Notes: generated from the letters alone by a model not told the origin. A stretch of DNA of 64,000 bases from Candidatus Riflebacteria bacterium HGW-Riflebacteria-1 (GCA_002839445.1 PGYB01000014.1:62001-126000), one strand, 5' to 3'. Positions 34,156 to 45,015 are shown, counted from the first letter of the stretch. Made by a program: numbers and translations.

Positions 34156-37100
34156 ATGGGGCAGTTTTCGCCCTTGTTTTTTTTTGCGGCCGCCAGATGG
34201 CAAAAATCATATGGCTGCCATAGCTTGTGTTGCCGGTTTAGTGGCTTATTGCTGCTGACTGTTTTTTGTCTGCTGCTGCCACAAGCCATTTTTGCAATCA
34301 ATGCTCCGACAGTTACTCATATCGCCGGCAAAGTGGTTGTGCCCGATGCTACGATGTATTCGAACAATGCAACCTTTGCGATCAGGGGTAATGCTGAGGG
34401 TGGAGCCGAGATCAGACTTTTCCGCGGCACAATACAGGTTGCAACCGGCACGACAGCAGTTGATGGGGTTTGGGCAATTACATTGACCCAGCCAGAGGGC
34501 AGCTATTCTTTTTCGGCTGTAGCATTCGATGGTCTCTTTATCAGCGAGCCAAGTGTTGCGGTGCCGGTAATTGTCGATGTGACTGTTCCGTCTCTGTCAA
34601 TCCAGTATGGGAGCAGCGGCTGTCGAAGCAACTCGAAATATCAATGTAACAACATTGGCTACATACGATCTTTTGTGTCTGACTCACGTTCAGGTATTGA
34701 CCTGGCTTCTGCCTATTACACTGTTGATTATGCTACTGTTCCAAATACGGGCGATCCAGATGCTTATGTGGTAACTGACTGGACTTCTCTTGCAGGCTAC
34801 ATCGACAACAACGGAACCAACGAGGTTAATTTTTATTCAAATACCGGTTTTGGGACTATTAACCAGAACTATTGCAAAATCAGGCTTACAGCAAAAATTT
34901 CCGATCGGGCTGGCAACCAGACGACACAGATCACTACTTTCTACAATAATGCCCGTACCAATCAGCTTGCAGCCGTGGTCGAGAAAATCTGGGATCCTGG
35001 TCATAACATCTTTACCGGCACTGGTGAACCGACATCCAATATTCCTGATGCCGGTGGATGGGTGAACTACTACCCTTATATGACAGTGGTTAATAATCCG
35101 ATCAAGATTAAAGCCCGTGCCCAGAAGTGGTCTCTGGCTAATAAGAGCTTTGATGCCTGGGACGTTTATTGTGAAACCTTTAATCGAACCTTCAGTCTCA
35201 ACCAGACCACCGGGGAATTCATTCTGGATTACCCGGTTTTGTCTTATGGAGATGTAACCCTTGTCTTTGGACCGCGCGGGGGCGACTGCCGACCTGGGCA
35301 ATATTCTTATGTCAGGATCAAAACGTTGCAAGGGGCGCCATACCCGATTCAGTCTTTCGGGCCTTATTCTGGTGAAGTGGCCATTGTTGGGTCGAGGTTG
35401 TGGCCGACCTTTACCGGAAAAGTTGCCAAGATGCCTTTTAACCAGACCGTTCAGATCGGTTATGGTGACTACAGTTATACTTCGTGGTTGCCTCAGCTCA
35501 GCCAGGTCATTCTTCCTGAAGGGCAGTCATGTGCCGGCACGCCATCGGCTTATGACCACGGTGATGTCTGGTATGATGCAAATGACAACGGTAACTGGGA
35601 TGCCGGTGAACCATTTTATGATATGGCCGCCAAGGTTAGCGATGGCCAGTCGTTCTCTCTTATCAACTTTACCGGGAAAGAATATTACCATAACACCCTG
35701 ACTTACCTCGGCGGTTTGGTAAGAAACAATCTGGGCAAATCCACTGCCGTCAGAATTGTTCGTGCGCATAACAATGATACTTATCCGCCATTGTTGAACG
35801 AGATTGCGCTTACTCCGACCCACTCAACTCCCTATCGCCGGACTTCGAACCGGCCAACCATGATCAGAGCCGTTGCTCAGACCTGGGCCGGTAACTACTC
35901 TGGAGCCTGGACCTGGTGGGGCGGCTATTACCTGACCTACGCCGGATCAACTGTCTCTCTTGTAAATGGCCAGGGAACACCCTCTGCTTTGCCTGCTCCT
36001 GTCTGGTCTCACCTGGGCAGTTGCGCGTTTCAGGGGGAGGTGAATCTTTCCGCTGTGCCTCTGGGCCAGGGGACTTACAACATTGGGGTCAGTCTGCTTG
36101 ATGGTTTGACAAATACTTCCGGGCATAGCGGCTACTGGTTTAAAATAGACGACGCGGCGCCATCAGCTGCTGAAATGGTGCCGGCAGACGGCCAGCTCTC
36201 GAATACATTCACCAGCTTTAACGCTAAGATTGTAGATCCCAACCTTCCCGACGGCACGGCTGGCTCCGGTGCTGACATCGACGTTGCCAACCCGCAGATT
36301 ATACCGTTCCGATTGCTGTCTCAGCCCTCTACAGTCAACCTGAATAACCAGACTTCATGGATTTTCAATCTTACTGACAGCGAACCCTTTGCAACCGACC
36401 ATCGTGGTGCCGTGCTCGCTAACGGCAGCGTTGTTCAAATCTGGACAACTGCTGGAGGCGTCTATGGACAGACAGCCTTTACCGGAACAATCTCTGCAAA
36501 TACTGGAAATGGCAAGATCACAGTAAGTTACCCCGCAAAATTCTCCAAAGATGTTACATACGTAATTTTGGCTACAGTGCCTTTTTTCACCTCAAACAAT
36601 GGTGTTGATCGCGTTGGAGCGGTGCCGGTGTCTCAGATAACCGCTGACGGCACTTATGTAACCAGGGTTACTACTCGCGATCGTTCTGGCAATACTGGTA
36701 CGTTTTTTACTACTTCCAGCCCGCTGGAGGTTCCGGTTGGTCTGATCACCTATACATTCGATAAACCATTTTTGTTTACCGGATTGTATCCGGCGGATGT
36801 TGGAACCTTTACGTCTTCGGCAGTTACCACTCGAAAAGGCAACAAAGTTGTCGATGGTCAGCCACTGTCGCTGGTGCAGATGCCTTCGACACTGACCAAC
36901 CTCGTGCCACCAGACGCGAACGGCATTCCTGGAGATGGTCACCAGGTATTGTTCGGGCGAAATGGTGCGCCGTCCGGCAGCGGCCAGGCCTGCTTCGGTC
37001 TTGAGCTGAAATCAACGAGCGAGGGCACGGTATCTGTTTTCGGCGTTATCGGTCTTGCTTCAGGCACCAGTTCACCGGTATCAATATATCGCCTTGACGC

Positions 37101-40100
37101 TTTTACTCTCACGCCACAGGCTGCAACGCTTGAAATTAAACCGGCAACTCCGACTCCTTCTACGTTGCTGACTTCAAGCTTTCTTGGGAAACTCGGGCGC
37201 GCGGTTCCTGATGGCTCGATGGCAACTTTTTCAACCAGCTTTGGTAATCTGTCGCCTGATGCCGATACGGTTATGCCCGGTATTCAATCTTTGGCTCAAA
37301 ACGGTTCTGCCTCAATATACGTTTCTGCTACGACCAGGGGCACGGCTAACATCATAATGCAGATCGGCGGCGTCAGCGCGAACACCTCGGTAACCTTTCT
37401 TGATAAATACCCCCCGCCGGCGCCGGCCAATACTATCTGCACGCCACAGTATTCGAATACCGGTTCGACAGCTGTTTCCTGGGATGCCAGCGTCGACATC
37501 GGCGGTGCCGGCACAACTCTCTACCGCCTTGAGCAGTCTGCCAACAATGGTGCATGGGTTGAGGTTGCCGCCGTTGCAGCATTGTCGACAACGGTATCAG
37601 GCCTGGCCGACGGTTCATATCGCTATCGCGTTCGTGCAGTTGACGCCGATGGCAATATTGGCGCATACTCGGCAATCTCGGCGAGCATGATTGTTGACAG
37701 AATCGCGCCGCCAGCTGTTTCCTGCACAGATATTGGTGCTGGCAACAATGATCCAGACCAGATATTCAGCTGGGACCCGAATGTTTACTTCTATTTTAAC
37801 CCGACAGATGACCGAAGTGGTGTTGGTGAAGTGCAGGTTCAGGTTTCTAATACCCCGGATATTACTGGCCTGGTACAGGAACTATGGATACCGGCCGCTA
37901 ATTTTTACCTATTCACCGAAGGCATTGGTTTTAAAGATTATTACGCCAGAGTGCAGGTTAAAGACCGTGCCGGCAACATTGGCGCATGGGGTGCATGGTC
38001 AAACGGCATTCAGGTCGTAATGTCAGGTGCGGTAACGCCACCAAACGCGCCGACTATCACCAGAATTGCCGGCAAAAACGCCGTGCCGGGTATTCCTGTG
38101 CCGATAAACATCACCAGCAATATTGAAGTGCGTGGTATGGCTGAAGCGCTTAACCTTATTCAGGTTTACGTCAACAACGTTTATCTGCGTTCGATTATTT
38201 CTGATGGCAGTGGTGCTTTCGCTACGTTGATAAATCTGCCCGCTGGTTCGCACAACGTAAAAGTTAAGGCACACAACGGTTTTGCCGAGAGCTCTTTTTC
38301 TTCGACCATTTCGATCGTGGTTGATACTGTCTTGCCTGGTATGGCCAGGACAATATACGATTCTGCCGGATACACTCGTGGCGAAGTTTATCTTGGAACA
38401 ACCAGCGCAAGCGATCACCGGTTGACTTTTATTGACTTCGATCTGACTGATACGGGCGGCTCCGGGTATGATATCACTACAGCCAAAGCAACCCTGACCG
38501 ATATCGACGATGCTGGTAATGCCTTGCCCGCTGTAGAACCATATGCGAACCCGGTTGCTTCAAAAACTCTGGTTATTTCATCAGACAGAGTGCGTCTTGA
38601 ACCTCCAGACGCCTGGGTGAATTGTCTGCAGACGGGAAATCGTTACCGACTGGCATACCAGGTTTCAGACAAGGCCGGAAATACAAGAAGTTATAACTTT
38701 GACTTTGTCATAGACAACACCAAGCCGGGGCTGGCGGTTGGGGTGCCTTCTCCCACCATACCGCCGCAATGTAACTTTAAGACGATCTATGTTTATAACG
38801 AAGAGCAGTATCCATGGAGCACCTGGCCCCCGGCAGAAGCTCTGGTGCCCTTCAAGTGGAATGCCACTTATAATGCATTCATGATTGACCCGGCTTTTAT
38901 CAACCCCTTGCTGGTAGATGGCACTTCAGACCCGCCCGCCCTTTTGTTTAACACTCCAGCACTATATGGAACTCTCTATGAGGCAGACAGGCCTCAACCG
39001 GCAGTTAAGAAGGGCTACGATTCAAGAGCCTGCACAGTTGCTATTGCCTGGGGCTACAGTGCCGCTGTAGCCATGGGCCCTGATGGCTTGAGTAATTACA
39101 AGTCCTTCAGATTCCCTTTTCGCACGATGATAAATGGCGTCACTAATGAGCAGATAGTTGATCAGGACTGGGCGATCTGCCGTAACTACTTTAAGATAAG
39201 GTTTGATGTTAACTCTGCCAACCCGGCTCCACGCCCGCCAAGTGCCATAGAGTTCGTAAATGCCGGAAATACTACGATAGTCTATCCTCCCTGGCTGGCT
39301 TTTTCAAGCTTGTTTGGCGGAAGTGGCGGCGTTATTCGCCATCATGACTGTATCATAACCGATAACAGCAATGACATTCTGGTCAGAGTAACTGTTCCTG
39401 CCGAATTGTTTGACCAGCGGGTCGAGGTCGTCGCCGAAAATGGTTCGATCATTACTTCGGCTAATGTTTCGCCCGGTAACACCCAGGCGATTATTCCTTT
39501 AAACATTGCAACGCCTTCAGGAACGCAGGTGTTCCAGATTAGAACTTACGCCAACGGTTACTATTCGACAACGCAACCGCGAAATGTTGCCTATTACTAT
39601 TATCGCTGGATCAAGGGTGACACGACTCCTCCCATCACTTATGATGTTTACCCGACTGAGTCGTTTTTTAACGCGCTGGGTGGTGCGGATGCAAGGCCTT
39701 TCCCGAGCCAGGTATCGGTTAAGGCAAGAGATACATCCGATGGTTTGAATCTTTCGTTTATTAACATAACCGGGACAGGCAGCACGGTCAGTTTCAAGAA
39801 CTCTGCCGGAACATCTCTGGCCGGCACGCTCTATCGTGACTACGACACTGGCAACATGTCTTACGGTTTCAGATTTGCTCCTACAACAACCCCCACCACC
39901 GAAGGCACTTATAATTACACATTAAATCTCATTGATGGAGCAAGGCAGACAGCAAACTCTGCCGTTCACATTTATCCATTCAAACTTGACAGAACTCCGC
40001 CTGAACCGACGGTCGTTAATCCCGGTGATGGCGAAGTCACCAATTCGCTGCCGAGTTTCAATGCTACAGTATCTGATCCAAATCTGGCTGACGGTTCAAC

Positions 40101-43100
40101 TGGAAGCGGCGCCAACATGGACCCGTCGCGCGTGCAGATTTTTCCGTTTAAAAATCTTGGCAAGGGTAATGTGGTTGGAACATCTGTGACCACTTCTGTT
40201 TACGGTGTAGACACGGCTGCTACCGATCACGTCGACAAAGTTTTGCCGCTCAATACAGAAATCTGGTTTGCCCGAGAGGTAGCCGGGAAACTTGAATTTC
40301 CGGTCAGCAAAGGCAAAATCAACATCAACAGCGGTGATACGATTAGTGCCGGTTATGTTTCCGGGCCAGCACTGACTGTTGGTGCAACCTACGCCATCTG
40401 TTATGAAATTCCAAACTTTCCGAGTAACGACGGGATCAACAAGATCGCGGCTGTTCCAGTGCAACCGGCGGTGAAAGGCGGTTCATACGTCGTTTTTCTG
40501 AAGCTCATCGACAACGCCTTGAATCAGGGTTCCTATTCTTCCGCGAGCAGCATTTACGAAGCGGCTTACGGCACTTTTTTCCTTACGCCCACGCGAACCC
40601 AGCTGTATGTCGGACTCTACCCGCCACACACGGCGAACTATGAGTCGACACCGATTCTCACCACAGAGGGCAACCCGATCAAGGCCGGAACAGAAGTTAC
40701 CGGATTAACCAATCGCGGTTCGTTCACTCCGGCAGATTCCAACGGTATTCCCGGTGATGGTCATCAGATTAAGGCCGATGCTGCCGGTAAGCTGTTTTTT
40801 GGCTTGCAGGCAACAGGGCTTTCTACGGGGTTGGCACATGTGCGCACGGTTATTGGTCTTGCCAGCGGAACTGATACCAGCGTGAATTTTGTGCAAATTC
40901 CGGATTTCAGCGCAACATTGGCGACGTCAGCCCTGATAATTGAACCGGCTACACCTAACCCGTCGACGACCTGTACTACTTCTGCAATTGGCAATGCCGG
41001 CGACCTGGTTCCGAATGGTACCTGTATCAATATTGTCAGCACGCTCGGCACAATCTCGCCAGCAGACACTTACCCGCTGATCGACCTGCACCAGGTCACC
41101 ACTTCTGCCGGGCAGGCGGCATTCTCTATTTCATCGGCTAACGCCGGCGTTGCCAGCATTACCATCGAAATTGGCGGCCGTTCTGTTAACAAGCAACTGA
41201 CCTTTATCGACCGTTACCCACCAACCGCACCCGGCAAGCCAACGCCAGACAACGTGCTGAATAACAACGGCGCATTTAACCTGCTATGGACGGCTTCGAC
41301 AGACCCGGGGAACTCAGGCATCTCGGCCTATGGAGTTGAATTCAGCCTGAACGGCGGCGCTTACACTTTTCTGGCAACCAGCACGGCAGCAAACTATCTT
41401 ACAGCTGATCTGCCACAGGGTATTTTTACCTTCAGGGTTCGCGCGGTTGACGGCGCGGGCAATATTGGTGGCTATAGCCTTGTCAGCAATGCTGTCGAAG
41501 TTGATAGAACTCCGCCTCTAGGCACAATATCTATCAACAGCGATGGTATCAGAACGGCAAATCCTGCCGTTGCTTTGACTCTGTCTGCGAGCGACGCCAA
41601 GGGTGTCGCCGATATGTCTTTCAGTAACGACAATCTTACCTGGAGCGGTTGGGTGCCTTATGCGACATCAATGAGCTGGAATCTGTCAGCTGGCGATGGT
41701 AGTAAGGTCGTGTATGTAAGGTATCGCGATACAGTTGGTAATATTGGTATTTTTTCTGACGACATAATTCTTGATACGACCGGCCCGCTTGGTGGTGTAA
41801 CTATTGATCCGGCACCACTCAGCGCCACTACGACGTTGTCTCTTAATCTGTTTGCCAATGATGGCAGCGGGGTTCCAAATATGGCACTTTCCTTCGACGG
41901 TGGAGCTTTTTCCGCCTGGGTGGCATATACGCCAAATTATACCTGGAATGTCAGCACTGCCTTCGCGACACACACTGTGCAGGTAAAATATCGCGATGCC
42001 CTCTTGAATGAATCGGCTGTTTTTTCGGCCTCTACCTGCGTTGACAGTTCAGTTCCGTCAACCCCTGTCGTTACCGATGACGGCATCTACTCGCCATTCC
42101 TTGATAAGCTGCATGCAACCTGGGCAAGCTCGGATCTCCAGACTGGCATAGCGTATTATCTTGTGCGGGTCGGAAAGGCGCAGGGGCTGGCCGATGTCGT
42201 TGCCGAAACTAATGTCGGAAATGTGACTGAGTACACTTTCGCCAGTTTGACACTTGATTTAAGCGGTGCGACTCAGTATTACTTTACTGTTTATGCCGTA
42301 AATGCAGCAGGCGGGAAATCTGCTGCCGGATATTCAGATGGCATAAAGGGTGGCGACCCGACGCCGCCTCTCTATTTTGCGGTCAGCGATGCGGGTGCGT
42401 TCACTGCTGACAAGACGAAACTGGCTGCGACCTGGGAAGCCAGTTCAGACCCTGATTCAGGCATAAATCGTTATGAATTCTCGATCGGTACCACTTCTGG
42501 CGGCACTGAAATTGTGACCTGGACAAATGTCGGGTTGAATCTGACCTATACTGCTACAGGTCTGAATCTGACGCACGGTCAGGTCTATTATATCAATGTC
42601 AGAGCCTTTAACAACGGCGGAACATCGACTGTTTCATGCAGTGACGGCATCATTGTCGACCTGCTGGCGCCACCGGTGCCGCTGATGTCAGCAGAACCGA
42701 CATATTCGTCAGGCACAGCCAATCTGGTGACCTGTTCTGCGGTTGTTGACCCTGTTTCTGGTGGCGTGACCTATGACTTTCAGCGGGCAACTGACGTGGC
42801 TTTTACCTTGGGGCTTCAGTCTTCGGGCTGGTTAGCTGTGACCAACCATAACTTTGCTCTTCTGGTGCATGGCACAAACTATTATTTTAGAGTCCGGGCG
42901 AAAGACCTGGTCGGCAATATAAGCAGTTACTCAACAGCTGTGTTCTCACGTCAGGATTCGAACCCGCCGACGGCAACCGCCTATACCGATAATGTCGCTG
43001 ACAATAACGACCCTGACGGTGTGTGGAGCCGAGACACATTGGTAAATTTTTCTGCTGTCGATCTAGATGATGACTTGTCAGGCGTTGCGAATGTGCATGT

Positions 43101-44103
43101 GCAGATTTCTAATGACAGTGCTTTTACAACAATACTTTCAGAAGGCTGGTTGGGAAACACTACCGGCGTGCGGTCGTTCACGGCGCCGGCAGTAGATGGC
43201 AGCACGATTTATGCGCGCGCGAAATACGAAGATGTTGCCGGTAACATTTCTGTCTGGAACGCGACCAATACGACTGACGGCATCAGCATAGATTTGACGG
43301 TTCCTGTCGCCAACGCGACCACTGATACTGCGGGCGGCAACAACGATCCTGATCATATAATTTCTGCCGATCCGAATCTTTACTTTGATTTTACACACTC
43401 TGACGCGATTTCTGGGGTAACTGACGTATACATACAGATTTCGCGAGATTCTGCCTTTACTGACATCGCTAAGGAGCTATATCTTGGCAGTCCTGCCACT
43501 TCATATCTGTTCACAGAGGGCGTTGATGGCTTTACCTATTATGCCAGAATCAAGGTAAAAGACCGCGCTGGCTGGGAAAGCATCTACGGTGACAAATCTG
43601 ATGGCATAAGAGTTGATATGAGTCCGCCAGATCCGCAAACTCAGGCTTTCTATATCAATAAGCCAGTATCGCCGGTCTTGAATTTCAGCGACACTACCAC
43701 TGCGACATCGACAGTTTACATTACGATTACGATGCACGACCCGAGCGGAATCGAGTTTGCTTATATCAGCCACGATAATCTAAACTGGATAGAATGGATA
43801 AACCCTGCCTATCCAGGTTCGCAATACTGGTCGCCGGCCTCGATCAGCTGGAGTTTGACAGCAACTCCTGGATTGAAGACCGTGTATATGGAATTCAAAG
43901 ACGGTGTCGGCAATCGCGGAAATCTCGCGACGCAGACTATCGAATATTATCCGCTCTTCAATGTCGCCTCAGGAACTCGCGAAGACAAGGTTTACCCGGT
44001 TGATACCTACGATGAATACCCGGGCCAGAATAAGTATGGCGTCGATCGCACCAGGTCGCAGGATGCTGATCGGGGCAGCTCTCTTAAATTGATAACTCCA
44101 TGA
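34156..44103 (+). CDS. Giant exported modular protein with Ig-like and fibronectin III-like domains
   Basis: 3315 residues. A long basic n-region is followed by the hydrophobic core LLLLTVFCLLLPQAIFA and probable cleavage near residue 48. The rest is beta-rich modules: IAGK modules (34.32-34.56 and 38.05-38.33 kb), a ~500-residue composite block present twice (36.16-37.71 and 40.00-41.52 kb) that includes a bacterial Ig-like/invasin-type domain and a fibronectin III-like domain, NNDPD modules three times (37.73-38.03, 43.00-43.30, 43.33-43.62 kb), and fibronectin III-like units at 42.06-42.66 kb. No LPxTG, PEP-CTERM or autotransporter ending is seen. Neighbouring pseudopilins suggest a pilus- or secretion-linked adhesin, by inference. 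Its TGA and the neighbour's stop share the palindrome TGATCA. Confidence 0.9.
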   Translation: MGQFSPLFFFAAARWQKSYGCHSLCCRFSGLLLLTVFCLLLPQAIFAINAPTVTHIAGKVVVPDATMYSNNATFAIRGNAEGGAEIRLFRGTIQVATGTTAVDGVWAITLTQPEGSYSFSAVAFDGLFISEPSVAVPVIVDVTVPSLSIQYGSSGCRSNSKYQCNNIGYIRSFVSDSRSGIDLASAYYTVDYATVPNTGDPDAYVVTDWTSLAGYIDNNGTNEVNFYSNTGFGTINQNYCKIRLTAKISDRAGNQTTQITTFYNNARTNQLAAVVEKIWDPGHNIFTGTGEPTSNIPDAGGWVNYYPYMTVVNNPIKIKARAQKWSLANKSFDAWDVYCETFNRTFSLNQTTGEFILDYPVLSYGDVTLVFGPRGGDCRPGQYSYVRIKTLQGAPYPIQSFGPYSGEVAIVGSRLWPTFTGKVAKMPFNQTVQIGYGDYSYTSWLPQLSQVILPEGQSCAGTPSAYDHGDVWYDANDNGNWDAGEPFYDMAAKVSDGQSFSLINFTGKEYYHNTLTYLGGLVRNNLGKSTAVRIVRAHNNDTYPPLLNEIALTPTHSTPYRRTSNRPTMIRAVAQTWAGNYSGAWTWWGGYYLTYAGSTVSLVNGQGTPSALPAPVWSHLGSCAFQGEVNLSAVPLGQGTYNIGVSLLDGLTNTSGHSGYWFKIDDAAPSAAEMVPADGQLSNTFTSFNAKIVDPNLPDGTAGSGADIDVANPQIIPFRLLSQPSTVNLNNQTSWIFNLTDSEPFATDHRGAVLANGSVVQIWTTAGGVYGQTAFTGTISANTGNGKITVSYPAKFSKDVTYVILATVPFFTSNNGVDRVGAVPVSQITADGTYVTRVTTRDRSGNTGTFFTTSSPLEVPVGLITYTFDKPFLFTGLYPADVGTFTSSAVTTRKGNKVVDGQPLSLVQMPSTLTNLVPPDANGIPGDGHQVLFGRNGAPSGSGQACFGLELKSTSEGTVSVFGVIGLASGTSSPVSIYRLDAFTLTPQAATLEIKPATPTPSTLLTSSFLGKLGRAVPDGSMATFSTSFGNLSPDADTVMPGIQSLAQNGSASIYVSATTRGTANIIMQIGGVSANTSVTFLDKYPPPAPANTICTPQYSNTGSTAVSWDASVDIGGAGTTLYRLEQSANNGAWVEVAAVAALSTTVSGLADGSYRYRVRAVDADGNIGAYSAISASMIVDRIAPPAVSCTDIGAGNNDPDQIFSWDPNVYFYFNPTDDRSGVGEVQVQVSNTPDITGLVQELWIPAANFYLFTEGIGFKDYYARVQVKDRAGNIGAWGAWSNGIQVVMSGAVTPPNAPTITRIAGKNAVPGIPVPINITSNIEVRGMAEALNLIQVYVNNVYLRSIISDGSGAFATLINLPAGSHNVKVKAHNGFAESSFSSTISIVVDTVLPGMARTIYDSAGYTRGEVYLGTTSASDHRLTFIDFDLTDTGGSGYDITTAKATLTDIDDAGNALPAVEPYANPVASKTLVISSDRVRLEPPDAWVNCLQTGNRYRLAYQVSDKAGNTRSYNFDFVIDNTKPGLAVGVPSPTIPPQCNFKTIYVYNEEQYPWSTWPPAEALVPFKWNATYNAFMIDPAFINPLLVDGTSDPPALLFNTPALYGTLYEADRPQPAVKKGYDSRACTVAIAWGYSAAVAMGPDGLSNYKSFRFPFRTMINGVTNEQIVDQDWAICRNYFKIRFDVNSANPAPRPPSAIEFVNAGNTTIVYPPWLAFSSLFGGSGGVIRHHDCIITDNSNDILVRVTVPAELFDQRVEVVAENGSIITSANVSPGNTQAIIPLNIATPSGTQVFQIRTYANGYYSTTQPRNVAYYYYRWIKGDTTPPITYDVYPTESFFNALGGADARPFPSQVSVKARDTSDGLNLSFINITGTGSTVSFKNSAGTSLAGTLYRDYDTGNMSYGFRFAPTTTPTTEGTYNYTLNLIDGARQTANSAVHIYPFKLDRTPPEPTVVNPGDGEVTNSLPSFNATVSDPNLADGSTGSGANMDPSRVQIFPFKNLGKGNVVGTSVTTSVYGVDTAATDHVDKVLPLNTEIWFAREVAGKLEFPVSKGKININSGDTISAGYVSGPALTVGATYAICYEIPNFPSNDGINKIAAVPVQPAVKGGSYVVFLKLIDNALNQGSYSSASSIYEAAYGTFFLTPTRTQLYVGLYPPHTANYESTPILTTEGNPIKAGTEVTGLTNRGSFTPADSNGIPGDGHQIKADAAGKLFFGLQATGLSTGLAHVRTVIGLASGTDTSVNFVQIPDFSATLATSALIIEPATPNPSTTCTTSAIGNAGDLVPNGTCINIVSTLGTISPADTYPLIDLHQVTTSAGQAAFSISSANAGVASITIEIGGRSVNKQLTFIDRYPPTAPGKPTPDNVLNNNGAFNLLWTASTDPGNSGISAYGVEFSLNGGAYTFLATSTAANYLTADLPQGIFTFRVRAVDGAGNIGGYSLVSNAVEVDRTPPLGTISINSDGIRTANPAVALTLSASDAKGVADMSFSNDNLTWSGWVPYATSMSWNLSAGDGSKVVYVRYRDTVGNIGIFSDDIILDTTGPLGGVTIDPAPLSATTTLSLNLFANDGSGVPNMALSFDGGAFSAWVAYTPNYTWNVSTAFATHTVQVKYRDALLNESAVFSASTCVDSSVPSTPVVTDDGIYSPFLDKLHATWASSDLQTGIAYYLVRVGKAQGLADVVAETNVGNVTEYTFASLTLDLSGATQYYFTVYAVNAAGGKSAAGYSDGIKGGDPTPPLYFAVSDAGAFTADKTKLAATWEASSDPDSGINRYEFSIGTTSGGTEIVTWTNVGLNLTYTATGLNLTHGQVYYINVRAFNNGGTSTVSCSDGIIVDLLAPPVPLMSAEPTYSSGTANLVTCSAVVDPVSGGVTYDFQRATDVAFTLGLQSSGWLAVTNHNFALLVHGTNYYFRVRAKDLVGNISSYSTAVFSRQDSNPPTATAYTDNVADNNDPDGVWSRDTLVNFSAVDLDDDLSGVANVHVQISNDSAFTTILSEGWLGNTTGVRSFTAPAVDGSTIYARAKYEDVAGNISVWNATNTTDGISIDLTVPVANATTDTAGGNNDPDHIISADPNLYFDFTHSDAISGVTDVYIQISRDSAFTDIAKELYLGSPATSYLFTEGVDGFTYYARIKVKDRAGWESIYGDKSDGIRVDMSPPDPQTQAFYINKPVSPVLNFSDTTTATSTVYITITMHDPSGIEFAYISHDNLNWIEWINPAYPGSQYWSPASISWSLTATPGLKTVYMEFKDGVGNRGNLATQTIEYYPLFNVASGTREDKVYPVDTYDEYPGQNKYGVDRTRSQDADRGSSLKLITP

Positions 44104-45015
44104 TCACCACTGAAACCACCATGAGAAGCTGGCCGGGTTGGCTCCCTGTGGAATCATTTCTTTGAACAGGCGCTGCTGTTGGGCGCTTTCTGTGGCCAGC
44201 GGCGTGATGGTATAGTCGTGGGTCCAGGCAGAGGGTGAGGGCGGCACAACTGCGGGTGTGCCTGGCGGCGGAAGCCATTTTTCGAGCATCATGCCGTCGA
44301 TATAAACGGTGTCGTTGCTGGTGGTTCCGGCTTGAACGAGCTCAAGCCTTATTGCAGCAGGAACCGTGCCGACGTGAAAATAACCGAAGTATCTTTTCCA
44401 GCCCTTCTCATCGGCAGTAAGATCGCAGGCAAGTCCGTCGGCGGGGTTAATTTTCCAGACGCGAACGCGGGCGCGACTGGTCGCAGTAACGGCTCTTGCC
44501 CAGAAACTGATGACATAGGTGGCAATGTCGTTCAGCATTATATGCTGTTCAGCGCCTGTCGACGAGAGGGCCCAGCAATCAGGAACACCGTCGCCGGCAG
44601 TAAAATTGCCGCGCCACGTGCCCACTTCGACCATGGGCAGCGAACCATCGTCGATCTCAAAGCTCGGGTTCTTGATGTAGTTATTGATTATACGCCAATT
44701 TCGCGGGGTCTTATGCCATGGCACGGTTCCGGTTGCCACGCCAGATCTGACAAAGTTTTTGCTGGTGAGTTCGGCGACAACCTGCTCGACATTGCCTGTA
44801 CTGAGGGCGGTCTCAAGCGGCGTCGCGCCGGTGCCGTATTTGTAGCGATAAAGGTCGATGCCGCGTCTTATCGCGCCGAGGTTTTGTCGCAGGTCTTCTT
44901 CGCTGAAGCGTTTGAGTCGGGTATCCTGTTCGAGAACGGTTATTGAGCTGCTCAGCCCGATAAAGGTAAAGAAGAGCAGCATACCAAGAAGAATATAGCC
45001 GTTTCTTTTGTTCAT
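44104..45015 (-). CDS. Minor pseudopilin-like protein lacking Glu5, with large ectodomain
   Basis: 303 residues. The N-terminus (MNKRNGYILLGMLLFFTFIG) has the basic leader, Gly and hydrophobic helix of type IV prepilins, but Gly replaces the usual Glu at position 5 after the processing site, as in GspK/PilX-type minor subunits. The following LRQNLGAIRRGIDLYRYKYG matches the neck of the other pseudopilins here. Residues from about 110 form a beta-rich, carbohydrate-binding-module-like ectodomain (PSFEIDDGSLP to DTVYIDGMMLEKW), ending FSWWFQW. Converges on the giant surface protein with adjoining stops. A tip or initiation subunit is plausible. Confidence 0.7.
   Translation of the reverse strand: MNKRNGYILLGMLLFFTFIGLSSSITVLEQDTRLKRFSEEDLRQNLGAIRRGIDLYRYKYGTGATPLETALSTGNVEQVVAELTSKNFVRSGVATGTVPWHKTPRNWRIINNYIKNPSFEIDDGSLPMVEVGTWRGNFTAGDGVPDCWALSSTGAEQHIMLNDIATYVISFWARAVTATSRARVRVWKINPADGLACDLTADEKGWKRYFGYFHVGTVPAAIRLELVQAGTTSNDTVYIDGMMLEKWLPPPGTPAVVPPSPSAWTHDYTITPLATESAQQQRLFKEMIPQGANPASFSWWFQW

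Noticed and set aside
33839..34210. 123-codon minus-strand frame
   Set aside because: It runs through REP-like palindromes and into the start of the giant gene; no ribosome binding site.
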